In this document: positions 1 through 10,960 of the stretch, in pieces
How the letters are laid out: each line of letters opens with the position of its first letter
Numbering within the stretch: position 1 is the first letter of the stretch
NCBI GenBank assembly: GCA_015232405.1
Contig: JADFZS010000027.1
Location: forward strand, 1-46,450
Direction: 5' to 3'
Length of the DNA stretch: 46,450 bases
Origin: Magnetococcales bacterium
Lineage (GTDB): Bacteria; Pseudomonadota; Magnetococcia; Magnetococcales; JADFYX01
Notes under the pieces: generated by a model
Seen by the model: the letters and a program-made list of their open reading frames with translations, nothing else
What the model was told of the DNA's origin: nothing
Databases searched by the model: none
Position numbers and translations under genes: made by a program

Positions 1-33
1 ACAAACTGAAATCATAGCCTTTATTATATACAT

Positions 34-70
34 AAAAAAAGCCTGTTATAATTTATAACAGGCTTTTTTT
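34..70. terminator. Bidirectional intrinsic terminator
   Basis: A perfect 10-bp stem (GCCTGTTATA at 41-50 pairing with 54-63) closes a 3-base loop. It is flanked by seven A on the left and seven T on the right, so it can terminate transcription in both directions. It lies 30 bases past the stop codon of the small minus-strand gene at 100-303. Confidence 0.9.
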
Positions 71-99
71 GAACAAAAAAATTCAAAACTGCATTTTCG

Positions 100-303
100 C
101 TAAAATTGGTTTGAAACAGATTTTTGGTAATAAAGACATGCCTTACATACATCAATTTTATTATTGTGTTTTTCCTTGAGACGTTCAATACCAGGGAAAT
201 TACATTGAGTTTCATCTATCTCCCAGCACTGCCTGTCATCCTTTAAAGTGTACATAATGCAATCTTTTTTTTTACAATCAAAATACTCGTAACAACGTTC
301 CAT
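100..303 (-). CDS. Small Cys-rich protein, two-CW-domain-like
   Basis: This 67-residue soluble protein has eight cysteines. They are spaced as an N-terminal CYEYFDC, a KKDC, a central QCWE with a following QC, and a C-terminal CKAC pair before a Tyr-Tyr. The pattern resembles the small 'two-CW domain' proteins of proteobacteria, whose function is unknown; a metal-binding or redox role is a guess. The start is well supported: a GGAGG Shine-Dalgarno lies about 9 bases upstream of the ATG at 303. A strong terminator follows the gene. It is transcribed alone and divergently from the hydrolase at 703. It is likely a real gene despite its size, because it has a strong ribosome site, a terminator and a non-random cysteine pattern. 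Confidence 0.75.
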   Translation of the reverse strand: MERCYEYFDCKKKDCIMYTLKDDRQCWEIDETQCNFPGIERLKEKHNNKIDVCKACLYYQKSVSNQF

Positions 304-702
304 ATTACTGCCTCCAAAATTGAGTAGTTTGCAGCGATCATTAAAACCTAAAAGACATATTTTTAAATGTACATAGTTTCAAAGACACATCACAAACCTG
401 CAAACCAGCTTACACTAATTTTAATTGTGTTAACAATCAATTATTTCCAAGAAAAAAATACATACTCTACATGGTAGATTAATGTATTGTTTTGATTATT
501 ATTTTAAAAATAGAATTGAGACATTGCAAAACTGGCATTCTTCATTTTCTTTTTTTAAGCAATATCTTCACTAAATTGTTAATGAGGTGTTATATTTATT
601 GGATTTTGTTGGTTTTTACTATAAGATTTAACATTCGTTTATATATTGTGGTAAAGATAAAATAACATTTACAATATTTGCTGGCATAAGGCAGAATTAG
701 CG
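304..702. other. AT-rich divergent intergenic region, nothing recognised
   Basis: These 399 bases separate the divergent Cys-rich gene and the hydrolase. The stretch is very AT-rich with many T and A runs. It should hold both promoters, but I see no convincing -10/-35 pair, operator palindrome, riboswitch or RNA gene. Confidence 0.5.
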
Positions 703-1218
703 GTGGCGACAGCTAAACCTCTTATAGTTTTTTCCCATGGCAAAGAAGGTGTGCCAGATGGAAGAAAAATCATGCAGCTAATGGCTGTAGCTGATCGCCA
801 TGGTTGTGAAAGTTTGAGTGTGGATTATCGGGATATTCCCAGCCCAGACAAGAGAGCAGATAAATTATTGATTACACTGAAAAGCCGCCCTCCTCCATTG
901 GTTTTGGTTGGCTCTAGTATGGGTTCATATATATCTATCGTTACCTCTCATGATATTAAACCAAAAGGGCTTTTTTTGTTGGCCCCTGCCCTCTATCTAC
1001 CTGGATACAATAATCAAGATCCAACCCCTTATGCCGAATTAACGACAGTTATACATGGCTGGAGTGATGAAATAGTACCGGCTGATAACGTGATAAAGTT
1101 TTCTCAAAAACATCAAAACAGGCTTAACCTAGTGGATGCAGATCACAGATTGTTATCAGCTATGCCGTTTATTGAGAACCTGTTTGATATGTTCTTAGAA
1201 GAGTTACTTAAAAGCTAA
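703..1218 (+). CDS. Alpha/beta-hydrolase family protein
   Basis: This 171-residue protein has a compact alpha/beta-hydrolase fold. The catalytic triad can be read directly: the nucleophile elbow GSSMGSY, an acid in HGWSDEIVP, and the histidine in DADHRL near the C-terminus. The N-terminal strand with FSHGKEG would supply the oxyanion hole. There is no signal peptide, so it is cytoplasmic. The substrate is unknown; small serine esterases or YcfP-like proteins are the nearest types I know. The start is GTG at 703, because a stop precedes it in frame and the next ATG (769) would remove the first beta strand. It precedes the signalling island by 42 bases and may be cotranscribed with it. Confidence 0.85.
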   Translation: MATAKPLIVFSHGKEGVPDGRKIMQLMAVADRHGCESLSVDYRDIPSPDKRADKLLITLKSRPPPLVLVGSSMGSYISIVTSHDIKPKGLFLLAPALYLPGYNNQDPTPYAELTTVIHGWSDEIVPADNVIKFSQKHQNRLNLVDADHRLLSAMPFIENLFDMFLEELLKS

Positions 1219-1260
1219 TAGCAAAGAAGATGGATAGTTTGTCTATACAAAGGTGAAAAT

Positions 1261-2934
1261 ATGGATGAATCAAAGAAAAAAGAGCTTCTATTAAAACTCG
1301 AAAACAGCAAGAAAAACTACAAAAATCAGTTACCAAACAAGATATTAAAAATAGAACAGACTTGGGATCTTTTGATAAACGATCCATGGGACCAAGATCG
1401 CTTTATAACTTTTCATCGTATGGTCCATACCATTGCTGGCTCTAGTGGAACATTTGGACTACCTGCAGTGGGAGATGTAGCCAGACAGTTGGAAATAATT
1501 GTTAAAGGGCAACTGGAGCTTGAGGAAGAACCATCGGTACATATACGCGAGAAAATTCATGATGAATTGCTGAACTTAAGCTCAATAACCAACAAATCTA
1601 TCCAAACAGATACGCCACCTATCACTGTTACCAACGAATTAGAACAACAGCAATTGCATCATGTTAACAAAGATGAAAACAATTTAATTTATTTTGTTGA
1701 AGAAGATGAAGAGTTATCACTAGAGCTTGCCACACAAATTAGCCACTACGGTTATAGGGTGCAAACTTTCAACACCTTAAAACAGTTTTTTAAGGCCATG
1801 AAAAAAGATGAACCAGCTATCATTTTGATGGATGTTATTCTTTCTGATGGTGATGGGTGTGAAGCTGTAAATGAAATTCAAAAAGATAGAGCAACCTCTA
1901 TACCCACTATATTTATTTCTGAAAAAAGTGAATTAACTACTCGATTAAATGCGGCAAAAGCTGGTGGTGAAGAGTTCTTCACCAAGCCACTGAATGTGAC
2001 TGATCTTGTTGACAAGCTGGATAAATTTGTACAAGCAGATGATAACGAGCCATTTCGCATTCTCATTGTTGATGATTCTGTTTCCATGGCCCAACATTTT
2101 TCACTGATATTACAACAAACTGGTATGGAAACAGCTGTTGTTACAGATCCACTAACTGTTATGGAGCCACTAGACAATTTTAGACCAGATCTAATCCTTA
2201 TGGATATCTACATGCCGGGATGCTCAGGCCTGGAACTAGCCAAGGTAATCAGGCAGCAAGAGGCGTTTGTCAGTGTACCAATTGTCTACCTATCTGGTGA
2301 AACAGATCTAAAAAAGCAACTTGCTGCCATGAGTTTGGGTGGTGATGATTTTCTCACAAAACCGATACAACCAGAGCACTTGGTATTATCTGTCACCTCA
2401 AGAGTAAAAAGATCACGTATATTAAGAAACTTTATGATAAGAGATGGTCTAACAGGACTATATAATCATACACAAACAAAAGAGTTTCTTGATATGGAAA
2501 TTGCCAGGGCAAAAAGAGACAACACCCAACTGGCTTTTGCCATGGTTGATATGGATAAATTTAAGTTGGTAAACGATACTTACGGTCACCCAACAGGAGA
2601 CCGGGTGATAAAAAGCCTTGCAAGGCTGCTCAAACAGAGGCTGCGTAAAAGTGATATTGTAGGACGTTATGGTGGAGAGGAGTTTGCTGTTATTCTCCCC
2701 AATACCAATGCCACGACTGCAGAAAAAATATTAAACGAAATTAGAATTGCCTTTGGAAAAATATCACATAAATATAAGGACATCCTATTCAACAAAACTT
2801 TTTCCTGTGGTGTTGCTGTTTATCCAGGGTTTGCAGATGGTACAGAACTGAACAATGCTGCTGATAATGCCCTGTATGAAGCAAAAGAGGGAGGTCGCAA
2901 CAGAGTTGTATTTGCAACTGAGACCTCTACATAA
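1261..2934 (+). CDS. Hpt-REC-REC-GGDEF diguanylate cyclase
   Basis: This 557-residue cytoplasmic protein carries four modules. An Hpt domain (about 1-115) has a phospho-acceptor at His56 in HTIAGSSGTFG. A first receiver (about 141-255) has Asp191, and a second receiver (about 265-380) has Asp315. The C-terminal GGDEF domain (about 395-555) has an intact GGEEF signature at 471-475 and an RxxD inhibitory site (RKSD, 462-465) five residues before it. It should make cyclic-di-GMP from two GTP, with product inhibition and phosphorelay control. A Shine-Dalgarno AAAGGTG precedes the ATG. The next gene is a paralogue with the same Hpt-REC-REC front end, 47 bases downstream. The first receiver has an acidic pocket (EED) and a KP motif, so both receivers look competent. 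Confidence 0.95.
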   Translation: MDESKKKELLLKLENSKKNYKNQLPNKILKIEQTWDLLINDPWDQDRFITFHRMVHTIAGSSGTFGLPAVGDVARQLEIIVKGQLELEEEPSVHIREKIHDELLNLSSITNKSIQTDTPPITVTNELEQQQLHHVNKDENNLIYFVEEDEELSLELATQISHYGYRVQTFNTLKQFFKAMKKDEPAIILMDVILSDGDGCEAVNEIQKDRATSIPTIFISEKSELTTRLNAAKAGGEEFFTKPLNVTDLVDKLDKFVQADDNEPFRILIVDDSVSMAQHFSLILQQTGMETAVVTDPLTVMEPLDNFRPDLILMDIYMPGCSGLELAKVIRQQEAFVSVPIVYLSGETDLKKQLAAMSLGGDDFLTKPIQPEHLVLSVTSRVKRSRILRNFMIRDGLTGLYNHTQTKEFLDMEIARAKRDNTQLAFAMVDMDKFKLVNDTYGHPTGDRVIKSLARLLKQRLRKSDIVGRYGGEEFAVILPNTNATTAEKILNEIRIAFGKISHKYKDILFNKTFSCGVAVYPGFADGTELNNAADNALYEAKEGGRNRVVFATETST

Positions 2935-2981
2935 AATTCTTCGCTATATAAACGTCCAAAACAAAGGGCTTTTTTAAAAAA

Positions 2982-5441
2982 ATGTATGATAAACATAAAC
3001 AAAGTGAAAAAGTTCTGAAAAAACTTTTAGCAATCAGTGAAAATTGGGCAAAAAATCTACCTGATAAAATTCAAGAGATACAATCCAATTGGAGCCAAAT
3101 TCAGGAAGGCAATTGGGATGAAAATCTATTTAATGGTTTTCACCGTCAAGTCCATACTATTGCTGGGTCTGGGGGAACTTTTGGCTATCATGAAATCGGC
3201 AACAAAGCCAGGGAAGTTGAAATTCTGATAAAAGCAATTGTAAAACAAAAAGTAGCTCCATCAACTACAGAACAGCTTACAATTACCAATGCACTTGATG
3301 ATCTATGGGTTGTTTGTAATGAATCCCTTAAAAAAGATACCCCCATACCGCCAACTGGTAACCTTTCACAATTAAGCAAATTACGTAAAGCAAGCCATGT
3401 AGAGCATCTGATATATCTTGTTGAAGATGATGATGAACTTGCCCAAGAGTTAAAAAGACAGTTGGAGCTATATCAATTTACAGTCAGCTGTTTTGGTACT
3501 CTTGATCAATTTCAAACTGCATTCAAACAACAAGAGCCTGCAGTTGTAATCATGGATATTGTGCTACCTGACGGAGATGGCACTGAGATACTTGCAAAGT
3601 TGCAAAAATTCCATCAACAGCCGATCAACTCTATTTTTATTTCCGTCTATGATGATATTCACAATCGCCTTAATGCCATAAGGGCTGGAAGTGAAATCTT
3701 TTTGAACAAGCCGGTTGATGTTTCAGAAATTGTTGAAAAACTTGGTGAATATTTAAGCAGTGATGAATCAAATGCCTTTAGAATTCTGATCATTGATGAC
3801 TCTGTTGATATGGCGAACCACTACTCCATGTTACTTAAAGAGGCAGGAATGGAGGTAGCTATAGTCAATGATCCTTTGCAAACATTTGCAGCTATGGCTG
3901 ACTTTGCTCCAGATTTGATTTTAATGGATCTCTATATGCCGGAATGCAGTGGTCAAGAGCTTGCCCAACTAATTCGCCAGCGAGAAATATACATCAGCAT
4001 ACCAATTGTCTTTCTCTCCTATGAAACAGATCAGGATAGCCAACTAAGAGCGCTCAAATTGGGTGGTGATGATTTTTTAACAAAATCAATTGAACCAGAA
4101 CATCTTATTGAGTCGGTTATACATCGCGCCAAACGATCACGACAAATCAGCTCCAACCTGACTCGTGATGAACTAACAGGACTGCCCAACCGTAATGCTT
4201 TAAAAGATCGCCTAACCCAAGCAGTACGCCAAACCCAACGTGCCGAGAGCAAGATGGGTTTCTGTGTCATCGACCTGGATCTATTTAAAAAAATAAATGA
4301 CTCGTTGGGTCATCTGTTTGGTGACAAGGTTTTAAAAGAGGTTGCTATTCGTATTAAAAACTGCTTACGACCTGGAGATACCGTTTGCCGTTTGGGTGGT
4401 GATGAATTTGCCGTAATCTATCCAGGGATCCAAGGGATTAAAGAGGTTGAACATGCGGTATCACGAATAGAAACAGCTCTATTTCTACCGTTTCGTCTGG
4501 ATAAAAAAACCATCCATTTAAGCTCTAGTATCGGTATTACAATTTTTCCTGATGATAGTAATAATATCGACTCTTTAATTCAAAATGCTGAGTTGGCACT
4601 CCATGCAGCCAAGGATAGTGGGCGTAACAAAAACCAGTTTTTTGACAAATCCATGGGAGAACTTGCGGAACGGCGAATGACCCTTGAAGGTGAGATGCGC
4701 GAAGCCATTTTTAATGGTGACTTTGTACTGCATTACCAACCAAAAGTAGAGTTACCCAGTAGAAATATAGTTGGTATGGAAGCTCTGGTACGTTGGCAAC
4801 ATCCACAAAAAGGGATGATATCTCCAGTTGAGTTTATACCACTTGCAGAAGAGACCGGGTTGATAATCCAGCTAGGTGAGTGGATTTTATATCAAGCATG
4901 TGCTGACAATACAGAGTGGTTGAATCAAGGGTATGATTTACGGGTTGCTGTAAACCTCTCTTCAAAACAGTTTCAACAGCAAAATTTGATTAAGATCGTG
5001 GAAGCTGCCTTACGAGAAACCGGACTTCCCAATAAAAATCTTGAGCTGGAAATAACAGAGAGTATGGTCATGGGTGATATGGACAAGGTGATTGCCCTGT
5101 TACAAGAGTTCCGAAAAAGAGATATTCACATATCTGTTGATGATTTTGGTACTGGCTACTCTTCATTAAGCTACCTAAAAAAATTCCCTATTCACGCTCT
5201 TAAAATTGATCAATCTTTTATTCGTGATATGCACACATCAGAAGATGACTCAGCAATTGTTAAAGCTATTGTTTCCATGGGTCATAGTCTGCGACTGAAT
5301 ATTATAGCTGAAGGTGTAGAACAGATAGAACACTTGGATTTTCTTGAAAATTTAGGATGCCAGACAATTCAGGGTTACTATTTTAGTAAACCACTAGAAA
5401 AAGCTCAATTCTCCAAGCTTCTTGACAATAAAGGTTTCTGA
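2982..5441 (+). CDS. Hpt-REC-REC-GGDEF-EAL cyclic-di-GMP protein
   Basis: This 819-residue paralogue of the preceding gene has an added phosphodiesterase domain. The Hpt has His58 (HTIAGSGGTFG). Receiver 1 has Asp192. Receiver 2 has Asp316, but the usual KP after the conserved lysine is KS (FLTKSIEPEH). GGDEF is intact at 472-476 with an RPGD I-site at 463-466. The EAL domain (about 570-815) retains EALVRW at 600-605, the NLSS segment, ELEITES, DDFGTGYSSL at 720-729 and AEGVE, so it looks catalytically complete. The protein could therefore both make and degrade cyclic-di-GMP; which activity dominates cannot be read from sequence. It lies in line with the gene before and the hybrid kinase after (51 bases), so it probably shares their operon. 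Confidence 0.95.
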   Translation: MYDKHKQSEKVLKKLLAISENWAKNLPDKIQEIQSNWSQIQEGNWDENLFNGFHRQVHTIAGSGGTFGYHEIGNKAREVEILIKAIVKQKVAPSTTEQLTITNALDDLWVVCNESLKKDTPIPPTGNLSQLSKLRKASHVEHLIYLVEDDDELAQELKRQLELYQFTVSCFGTLDQFQTAFKQQEPAVVIMDIVLPDGDGTEILAKLQKFHQQPINSIFISVYDDIHNRLNAIRAGSEIFLNKPVDVSEIVEKLGEYLSSDESNAFRILIIDDSVDMANHYSMLLKEAGMEVAIVNDPLQTFAAMADFAPDLILMDLYMPECSGQELAQLIRQREIYISIPIVFLSYETDQDSQLRALKLGGDDFLTKSIEPEHLIESVIHRAKRSRQISSNLTRDELTGLPNRNALKDRLTQAVRQTQRAESKMGFCVIDLDLFKKINDSLGHLFGDKVLKEVAIRIKNCLRPGDTVCRLGGDEFAVIYPGIQGIKEVEHAVSRIETALFLPFRLDKKTIHLSSSIGITIFPDDSNNIDSLIQNAELALHAAKDSGRNKNQFFDKSMGELAERRMTLEGEMREAIFNGDFVLHYQPKVELPSRNIVGMEALVRWQHPQKGMISPVEFIPLAEETGLIIQLGEWILYQACADNTEWLNQGYDLRVAVNLSSKQFQQQNLIKIVEAALRETGLPNKNLELEITESMVMGDMDKVIALLQEFRKRDIHISVDDFGTGYSSLSYLKKFPIHALKIDQSFIRDMHTSEDDSAIVKAIVSMGHSLRLNIIAEGVEQIEHLDFLENLGCQTIQGYYFSKPLEKAQFSKLLDNKGF

Positions 5442-5492
5442 GTATTTTTCATCTTTGATAATTTTGAAATGTGGGGTTGAGAGGGGGAGAAC

Positions 5493-8400
5493 ATGAAAAT
5501 CAAGAAAAAACTGATTATCTTATTATTGTTGATCACATTTATTCCCCTATTTACCGTGATGACCACCTCTGTTTGGTATACATCTGGTAAAGTGCAATCT
5601 TTAACTCTTGATGTAGAACAGAACTATGTAGAAAAAGCTGCTGATAGTCTCTCCAGTTTTTTTGCTATCAGGCTAGCTGAGGTTACGGCGTATGCCAATA
5701 TGCCACTGTTAAAATCTATGGAATGGCAGCAAATTGGCCCTTATTTAAAAGATGAGCAACAAAGATTAAAAACCGAATATGAAAAATTTATACTAGGCCG
5801 CACCGACTCCAGGTTTTATAACACAAAAGTTGGCAATCCTGCCCAAGGAGGAGTTGCCAGCTTTAATGATAAAGACCCAAAAGCCCGTTTAAAATCAATT
5901 CGCAAACGCAAATATTGGCAGGTACTAACAGGAGACAATATTAAAGGAGAAGCGCGTACATGGGTATCAGACCCCATGATATCCTACACAACGGGTGTAC
6001 GTCAGGTCGTTGTAGGAGCTTCTATTTTAAATGATTATCAACAGGTAGTTGGCATGCTAGGTGGTGGTATTGCATGGCAACAGGTTGATACCCAAATCCG
6101 AAAAATTCATAGTGAACATTTTAGTAAAATAGGTAAATATGGAAAACTGTTTTTGGTAGATAGATCAGGAACCTATATCTATCATTGGGACAAAGAGCGT
6201 TCAGTCCACCTTAAAATGGATACAGATGGTAAACCTCTATTAAATGATGTTGGTGAAAAACAGATAGTCCAATATCGGGTAACAGAGGAGTCAGTTAAAG
6301 AGCTGGCAGATATCGGAGCAAAAATGGTGTTGGGAGAGTCAGGCTACGGTTTTTTCCATGATGCCGATAAAAATGAAGAGATGGCAATTTTATACTCTCC
6401 AGTAAAAGCAGCCAACTATTCTTTAGCCTTGGTAATTCCAAAAAAAACCATCACAATACAGGTCACCAATCTAAAATGGATCTTTCTGGTTTCAGGAATA
6501 ATAATAGCACTGTTATTAATTCTACTCTCTCTATGGCTTGGGCGTAAAATTTCCCACCCAATCATACAACTATCCAACACCGCAGAAGCCCTTACCAAAG
6601 GAAACTGGCAATCAGCAGCTATACCTTTTGGTGAAGGAGAAGATGAAATCTCAAAGCTATTTAATTCATTTAACAAAATGGTCCAAGAGATGAAAAATAG
6701 AGAGGACAACCTCTCTAATGAGGTGGCCATAAGAACAGAAAAACTAACCAAAATAGTAGATGAGTCTAAATCATATGCAACAAAATTAGAAGAGAGTGAA
6801 AACAGGGTTTTAGCGATTGTTGATACAGTAGCTGATGGCATAATCACCATAAATGCAGTGGGTACGGTGCAGACATTCAACCCTTCGGCAGAAAAGTTGT
6901 TTGGTTATAAAGCCTCTGATGTTATTGGGCAGAATGTTAAAATGTTGATGCCTGAACCGTATCATAGTGAGCACGACAATTATCTATTACGCTACATTAC
7001 AAAGGGTGACCCAAGGGTTATTGGTATTGGTCGTGAAGTATCAGGTCGACACAGTAGCGGCTCAATTTTTCCCATGGAGCTGGCTGTAAATGAGATGAAA
7101 ACAGATAAAGAGCGTCTGTTTGTTGGTGTTATCAGGGATATTTCTGAACGTAAAGAGGCTGAGAAGACCCTCCGCCGCAGTGAAGCAACAGTACGCTCCA
7201 TAGTTGAAACAGCAGTCAGTGGTATTATAACCATAAATGAGGTAGGTGAAATCCACATGTTCAACCCTGCTGCTCAACATCTTTTTGGCTATACACCCCA
7301 AGAGGTTATTGGTCAAAACATAAAAATGCTTATGCCTTCTCCCTACCATGAAGAGCATGATGGCTATCTTAAAAATTACCGGGAAACACATAAACCAAAA
7401 ATTATCGGTATTGGTCGTGAAGTGGTTGGTAAACGTAAAAACGGTAAGACATTTCCGTTGGATCTAGCTGTTAGCGAAATGGCAGTTGGAGAGAATAAAA
7501 TGTTTGTTGGTATTATTACTGACGCTACTGAACGAAAAGAGGCAGAAGTGGCATTGGTAGAAGCAAAAAATATTGCTGATGCAGCCAATCGTTCAAAAAG
7601 TGATTTTCTTGCTAACATGAGCCATGAAATACGCACCCCAATGAATGCCATAATTGGTATGAGTCATTTAGCTCTGCGTACGGAACTCAGCCCAAAGCAA
7701 GAAGACTATCTGAAAAAAATACAATCCTCCTCCTCCTCTCTCTTGGGAATAATCAACGATATTCTGGATTTTTCCAAGATTGAGGCTGGCAAGCTTACTA
7801 TGGAATCAATCGATTTTAATCTTGATAGTGTGCTAGATGATTTAGCAAACCTGGTGGGTATAAAAGCAGAAGAGAGAGAGATAGAGCTAATATTCAACCG
7901 CCCAAAAAGTGTTCCCAATGCATTAATTGGAGACCCTACCCGTTTGGGACAAATTTTGACTAACCTTACCAATAATGCGGTTAAATTTACCGACCATGGA
8001 GAGATAAATCTTACCGTAGAACTACTGCAAAAAAAGGAAGACAAATTACAGCTGAAATTTGCCATTCGTGATACTGGTATAGGTATGACACCTGAGCAGT
8101 GTGGCAAACTGTTTAAATCTTTTAGTCAGGCAGACACCTCCACCACACGTAAATATGGCGGTACCGGCTTAGGGCTTTCCATTTGTAAACAGTTAGTTGA
8201 GATGATGGGTGGAAAGATAAGTGTAGATAGTGAGGTAGGCAAGGGAAGTCTGTTTACGTTTGATGTATGGCTAAAAGAGCAATCAAAACAGAATAAGAAA
8301 AAATCTCTTCTATCTTCAGACCTCAAAGGTACAAAAGTGTTGGTAGTTGATGATAATGATAGCTCCTGTCAGGTACTTAGTGAAATTATAGAATCATTTG

Positions 8401-9824
8401 AATTTGCGGTCATAAAAGCCCACTCAGGTTTTGAGGCTATAAAAATAGTAGAAGATAAACAGGCTGGTTCAGATATAAAAATTATATTCATGGATTGGAA
8501 AATGCCAGGTCTTGACGGTATTCAAACTGTGAAAAAAATTCGCGAATTATCAAGAACATCCGCAATGCCCCACTTTGTCCTGGTTACAGCTTATGGACAT
8601 GAAGAACTTAAAGAAGAAATTGGTGATGTTGAGTTTGATGAAGTGCTATTCAAACCATTGAACTCATCTCAAGTATTAGATTGCATGATGGATATTTTTG
8701 GTTTGGATAGAGCAAGACAACAAGCTATCAGCCGTGATGTAGATGCTATTCGAGGGATTTTGGGTGCAAAAATTCTACTTGTAGAAGATAACAAGATAAA
8801 TCAACAGGTTGCAACAGAACTGTTAGAGGCTAACGGTCTGTTGGTCACAGTAGCAAACAATGGTGTTGAAGCGGTTAAACAGGTAAAAGATGATAACTTT
8901 GAAGTCATATTGATGGATATCCAAATGCCAGAAATGGATGGCTTTACCGCTACAAAACAAATTCGAGAAATGGCAGATTGTAAAAACCTACCCATACTAG
9001 CAATGACAGCCCACGCCATGGAGGGGGACAGAGAAAAAAGTCTAGCTGCTGGCATGGATGATCATGTAACCAAGCCAATTGACCCCGATAAGCTTTTTGA
9101 GGCTTTAGTGCAGTGGATACCAGCCAAAGATAGAGGAATGTTTGTCAAAACTGACCTGCCACCTAAAACTGCTGGTGATAACAACCTACCCGAAAAATTA
9201 CCTGGAATTGACCTTTCAATCGGTTTGAAACATCTATCTGGAAATAAAACACTTCTGCATAAACTACTTAAAGAGTTCTATAGAGATTATTCTGATATTA
9301 TTGATAGAATAAATGTTTCTATTAAAGACGATCCTCAATCGGCACAGAGGATAGCCCATACACTAAAAGGGGTAGCGGGTTCTATAGGAGCCTTATCTTT
9401 ACAGACCAGTGCCATGAACTTGGAGTTAACACTCAAAGAAAACAGTACAGACAAATTTGCAGCGATGCTTGAAGATTTAAAAGATAACCTCAACCCGGTT
9501 TTAGATGGCCTTAAATTATTGGGGCAAGATGATGAAGACAGAGGGTTGCAAGAAGATGAAAATGAGACAACAACAGCCCTATCACCTGATGATATTGAGC
9601 TTTTAACCCCTCTTTTTATTGAATTAGATGGACTTCTCAAATCAGGGCATTCACAATCCCAAAACAGGTTGGACAATTTAAAAAATCTTCTAAAAAATAA
9701 TGGGAGTTTGCAGTTGAAACAAATTGATGAGTTAATAGAAGATTATGAGTATGAAGAGGCAGCAGAAGTTTTCCTATCGTTAGCTGAGATATTAGAAATT
9801 CCGTTAACAAAAGGAGGTGGGTAA
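5493..9824 (+). CDS. Giant hybrid sensor kinase: dCache-HAMP-PAS-PAS-HK-REC-REC-Hpt
   Basis: This 1443-residue inner-membrane kinase has TM1 at about 7-27, a periplasmic dCache-like sensor to about 325, TM2 at about 328-349 and a HAMP to about 402. Two FixL-type PAS domains follow (about 440-555 and 560-685). Then come HisKA with His711 ([11 protein letters not shown]), HATPase, receiver 1 (Asp1001), receiver 2 (Asp1142) and a C-terminal Hpt (His1289 in [10 protein letters not shown]). Both PAS domains keep the histidine of the FixL heme helix (EHDNYL, EHDGYL) and a GIGR motif, so heme or gas sensing is possible. The architecture is BarA/TorS-like, allowing a His-Asp-His relay to other receivers. 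GGGGGAG precedes the ATG. The next gene overlaps by one base (TAATG), showing coupling. Confidence 0.95.
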   Translation: MKIKKKLIILLLLITFIPLFTVMTTSVWYTSGKVQSLTLDVEQNYVEKAADSLSSFFAIRLAEVTAYANMPLLKSMEWQQIGPYLKDEQQRLKTEYEKFILGRTDSRFYNTKVGNPAQGGVASFNDKDPKARLKSIRKRKYWQVLTGDNIKGEARTWVSDPMISYTTGVRQVVVGASILNDYQQVVGMLGGGIAWQQVDTQIRKIHSEHFSKIGKYGKLFLVDRSGTYIYHWDKERSVHLKMDTDGKPLLNDVGEKQIVQYRVTEESVKELADIGAKMVLGESGYGFFHDADKNEEMAILYSPVKAANYSLALVIPKKTITIQVTNLKWIFLVSGIIIALLLILLSLWLGRKISHPIIQLSNTAEALTKGNWQSAAIPFGEGEDEISKLFNSFNKMVQEMKNREDNLSNEVAIRTEKLTKIVDESKSYATKLEESENRVLAIVDTVADGIITINAVGTVQTFNPSAEKLFGYKASDVIGQNVKMLMPEPYHSEHDNYLLRYITKGDPRVIGIGREVSGRHSSGSIFPMELAVNEMKTDKERLFVGVIRDISERKEAEKTLRRSEATVRSIVETAVSGIITINEVGEIHMFNPAAQHLFGYTPQEVIGQNIKMLMPSPYHEEHDGYLKNYRETHKPKIIGIGREVVGKRKNGKTFPLDLAVSEMAVGENKMFVGIITDATERKEAEVALVEAKNIADAANRSKSDFLANMSHEIRTPMNAIIGMSHLALRTELSPKQEDYLKKIQSSSSSLLGIINDILDFSKIEAGKLTMESIDFNLDSVLDDLANLVGIKAEEREIELIFNRPKSVPNALIGDPTRLGQILTNLTNNAVKFTDHGEINLTVELLQKKEDKLQLKFAIRDTGIGMTPEQCGKLFKSFSQADTSTTRKYGGTGLGLSICKQLVEMMGGKISVDSEVGKGSLFTFDVWLKEQSKQNKKKSLLSSDLKGTKVLVVDDNDSSCQVLSEIIESFEFAVIKAHSGFEAIKIVEDKQAGSDIKIIFMDWKMPGLDGIQTVKKIRELSRTSAMPHFVLVTAYGHEELKEEIGDVEFDEVLFKPLNSSQVLDCMMDIFGLDRARQQAISRDVDAIRGILGAKILLVEDNKINQQVATELLEANGLLVTVANNGVEAVKQVKDDNFEVILMDIQMPEMDGFTATKQIREMADCKNLPILAMTAHAMEGDREKSLAAGMDDHVTKPIDPDKLFEALVQWIPAKDRGMFVKTDLPPKTAGDNNLPEKLPGIDLSIGLKHLSGNKTLLHKLLKEFYRDYSDIIDRINVSIKDDPQSAQRIAHTLKGVAGSIGALSLQTSAMNLELTLKENSTDKFAAMLEDLKDNLNPVLDGLKLLGQDDEDRGLQEDENETTTALSPDDIELLTPLFIELDGLLKSGHSQSQNRLDNLKNLLKNNGSLQLKQIDELIEDYEYEEAAEVFLSLAEILEIPLTKGGG

Positions 9825-10906
9825 TGGTAGAAAAACGCGAGACCATCCTGATAGTTGATGATGAACGATTTAACATCAATGTGCTAAAAGATCTTTTGGA
9901 TCACGATTATGACACGATGGTAGCCCGTAATGGAGCCCAAGCTTTAAAAAGGGTCAACTCAGGCACACTACCTGATTTGATTCTACTTGATATCATGATG
10001 CCAGAGATGGATGGTTATGAGGTTTGCAAAAAGCTTAAAGAGGATGAGAATACCAGAGATATTCCTGTTGTTTTTGTCACTGCAATGAGCGATGTTGACG
10101 ATGAGATGAAAGGGTTTTCTCTAGGGGCAGTTGATTATTTAACCAAACCAATTTCACCACCCATAACACTTGCAAGAATAAAAACCCACCTTGCTCTAAA
10201 AAACAGCCTGGAAAAACAGAAGGAACTCAACCAGATTAAAAACAAATTTTTAGGCATAGCAGCCCATGATCTACGCAATCCCCTAACATCATTACAGGGG
10301 ATGAGCCAATTGATGCTCAAGATACCACTACCTGAAGAGAAAAAAACCAAATTTATTGAGTCAATAAATAAAACCAGCAATCAAATGTTAAAATTGGTTA
10401 ATGATCTGCTGGATGTATCTGTAATTGAAAGTGGACGGTTTGATTTACGTTTAAATGTAAATAATTTAAGCACAGTTGCTGCAGAACGTGCTGAACTAAT
10501 TTCTGAAATTGCAGAAAACAAAGGAGTTAAACTTGTCAGTAACCTATCTGACCTACCTGATAGCCAGTTTGATGAAGATAGAATTTGCCAGGTTGTGGAT
10601 AATTTATTGACCAATGCTGTTAAATTTTCAGAAACTGGAACTACAGTTACCCTTACAACCAGAGAGATAGATGACAAGCTGGAGCTAGGGGTAACTGACC
10701 AGGGGCAAGGTATTCCTGCAGATGAAATTGACAGTCTTTTTGGTGCATTTAAAAAAACAAGTGTAAAACCAACAGCTGGGGAAAAAAGTACGGGATTGGG
10801 ATTATCAATTGTCAAAAAAATAATTGAGGCACATAAAGGTACAATAGAGGTGATAAGTGAAGTAGGAAAAGGCTCAACATTTTTAGTAAAACTTAATAAA
10901 CAATAA
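9824..10906 (+). CDS. REC-histidine kinase (response regulator fused to HisKA-HATPase)
   Basis: This 360-residue soluble protein has an N-terminal receiver (about 8-122, Asp56 in LLDIMMPEMDG). A HisKA region follows with His148 (AAHDLRNPLTS), then an HATPase with the N box (DNLLTNAVKFSE), a GQG box and a GLGLSIV box. It has no membrane segment, so it should take its signal through the receiver, most plausibly from the preceding kinase, whose stop codon its ATG overlaps by one base. Such REC-kinases usually act as intermediate relays. It is 54 bases upstream of a stand-alone receiver. The Shine-Dalgarno AAGGAGG lies inside the end of the preceding gene. Confidence 0.93.
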   Translation: MVEKRETILIVDDERFNINVLKDLLDHDYDTMVARNGAQALKRVNSGTLPDLILLDIMMPEMDGYEVCKKLKEDENTRDIPVVFVTAMSDVDDEMKGFSLGAVDYLTKPISPPITLARIKTHLALKNSLEKQKELNQIKNKFLGIAAHDLRNPLTSLQGMSQLMLKIPLPEEKKTKFIESINKTSNQMLKLVNDLLDVSVIESGRFDLRLNVNNLSTVAAERAELISEIAENKGVKLVSNLSDLPDSQFDEDRICQVVDNLLTNAVKFSETGTTVTLTTREIDDKLELGVTDQGQGIPADEIDSLFGAFKKTSVKPTAGEKSTGLGLSIVKKIIEAHKGTIEVISEVGKGSTFLVKLNKQ

Positions 10907-10960
10907 TATTAATACAAGCTGTATAGCTCACAAGGCTCTATAAAAAGGGGAAAAAAGACG

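Noticed and set aside
601..660. Possible TATAAG promoter before the hydrolase
   Set aside because: No -35 at acceptable spacing could be paired with it in this very AT-rich stretch.
1878..9055. Several long minus-strand frames inside the kinase and GGDEF genes
   Set aside because: They lie antisense to strongly supported domains, have no ribosome sites and show no domain features. They are shadows.
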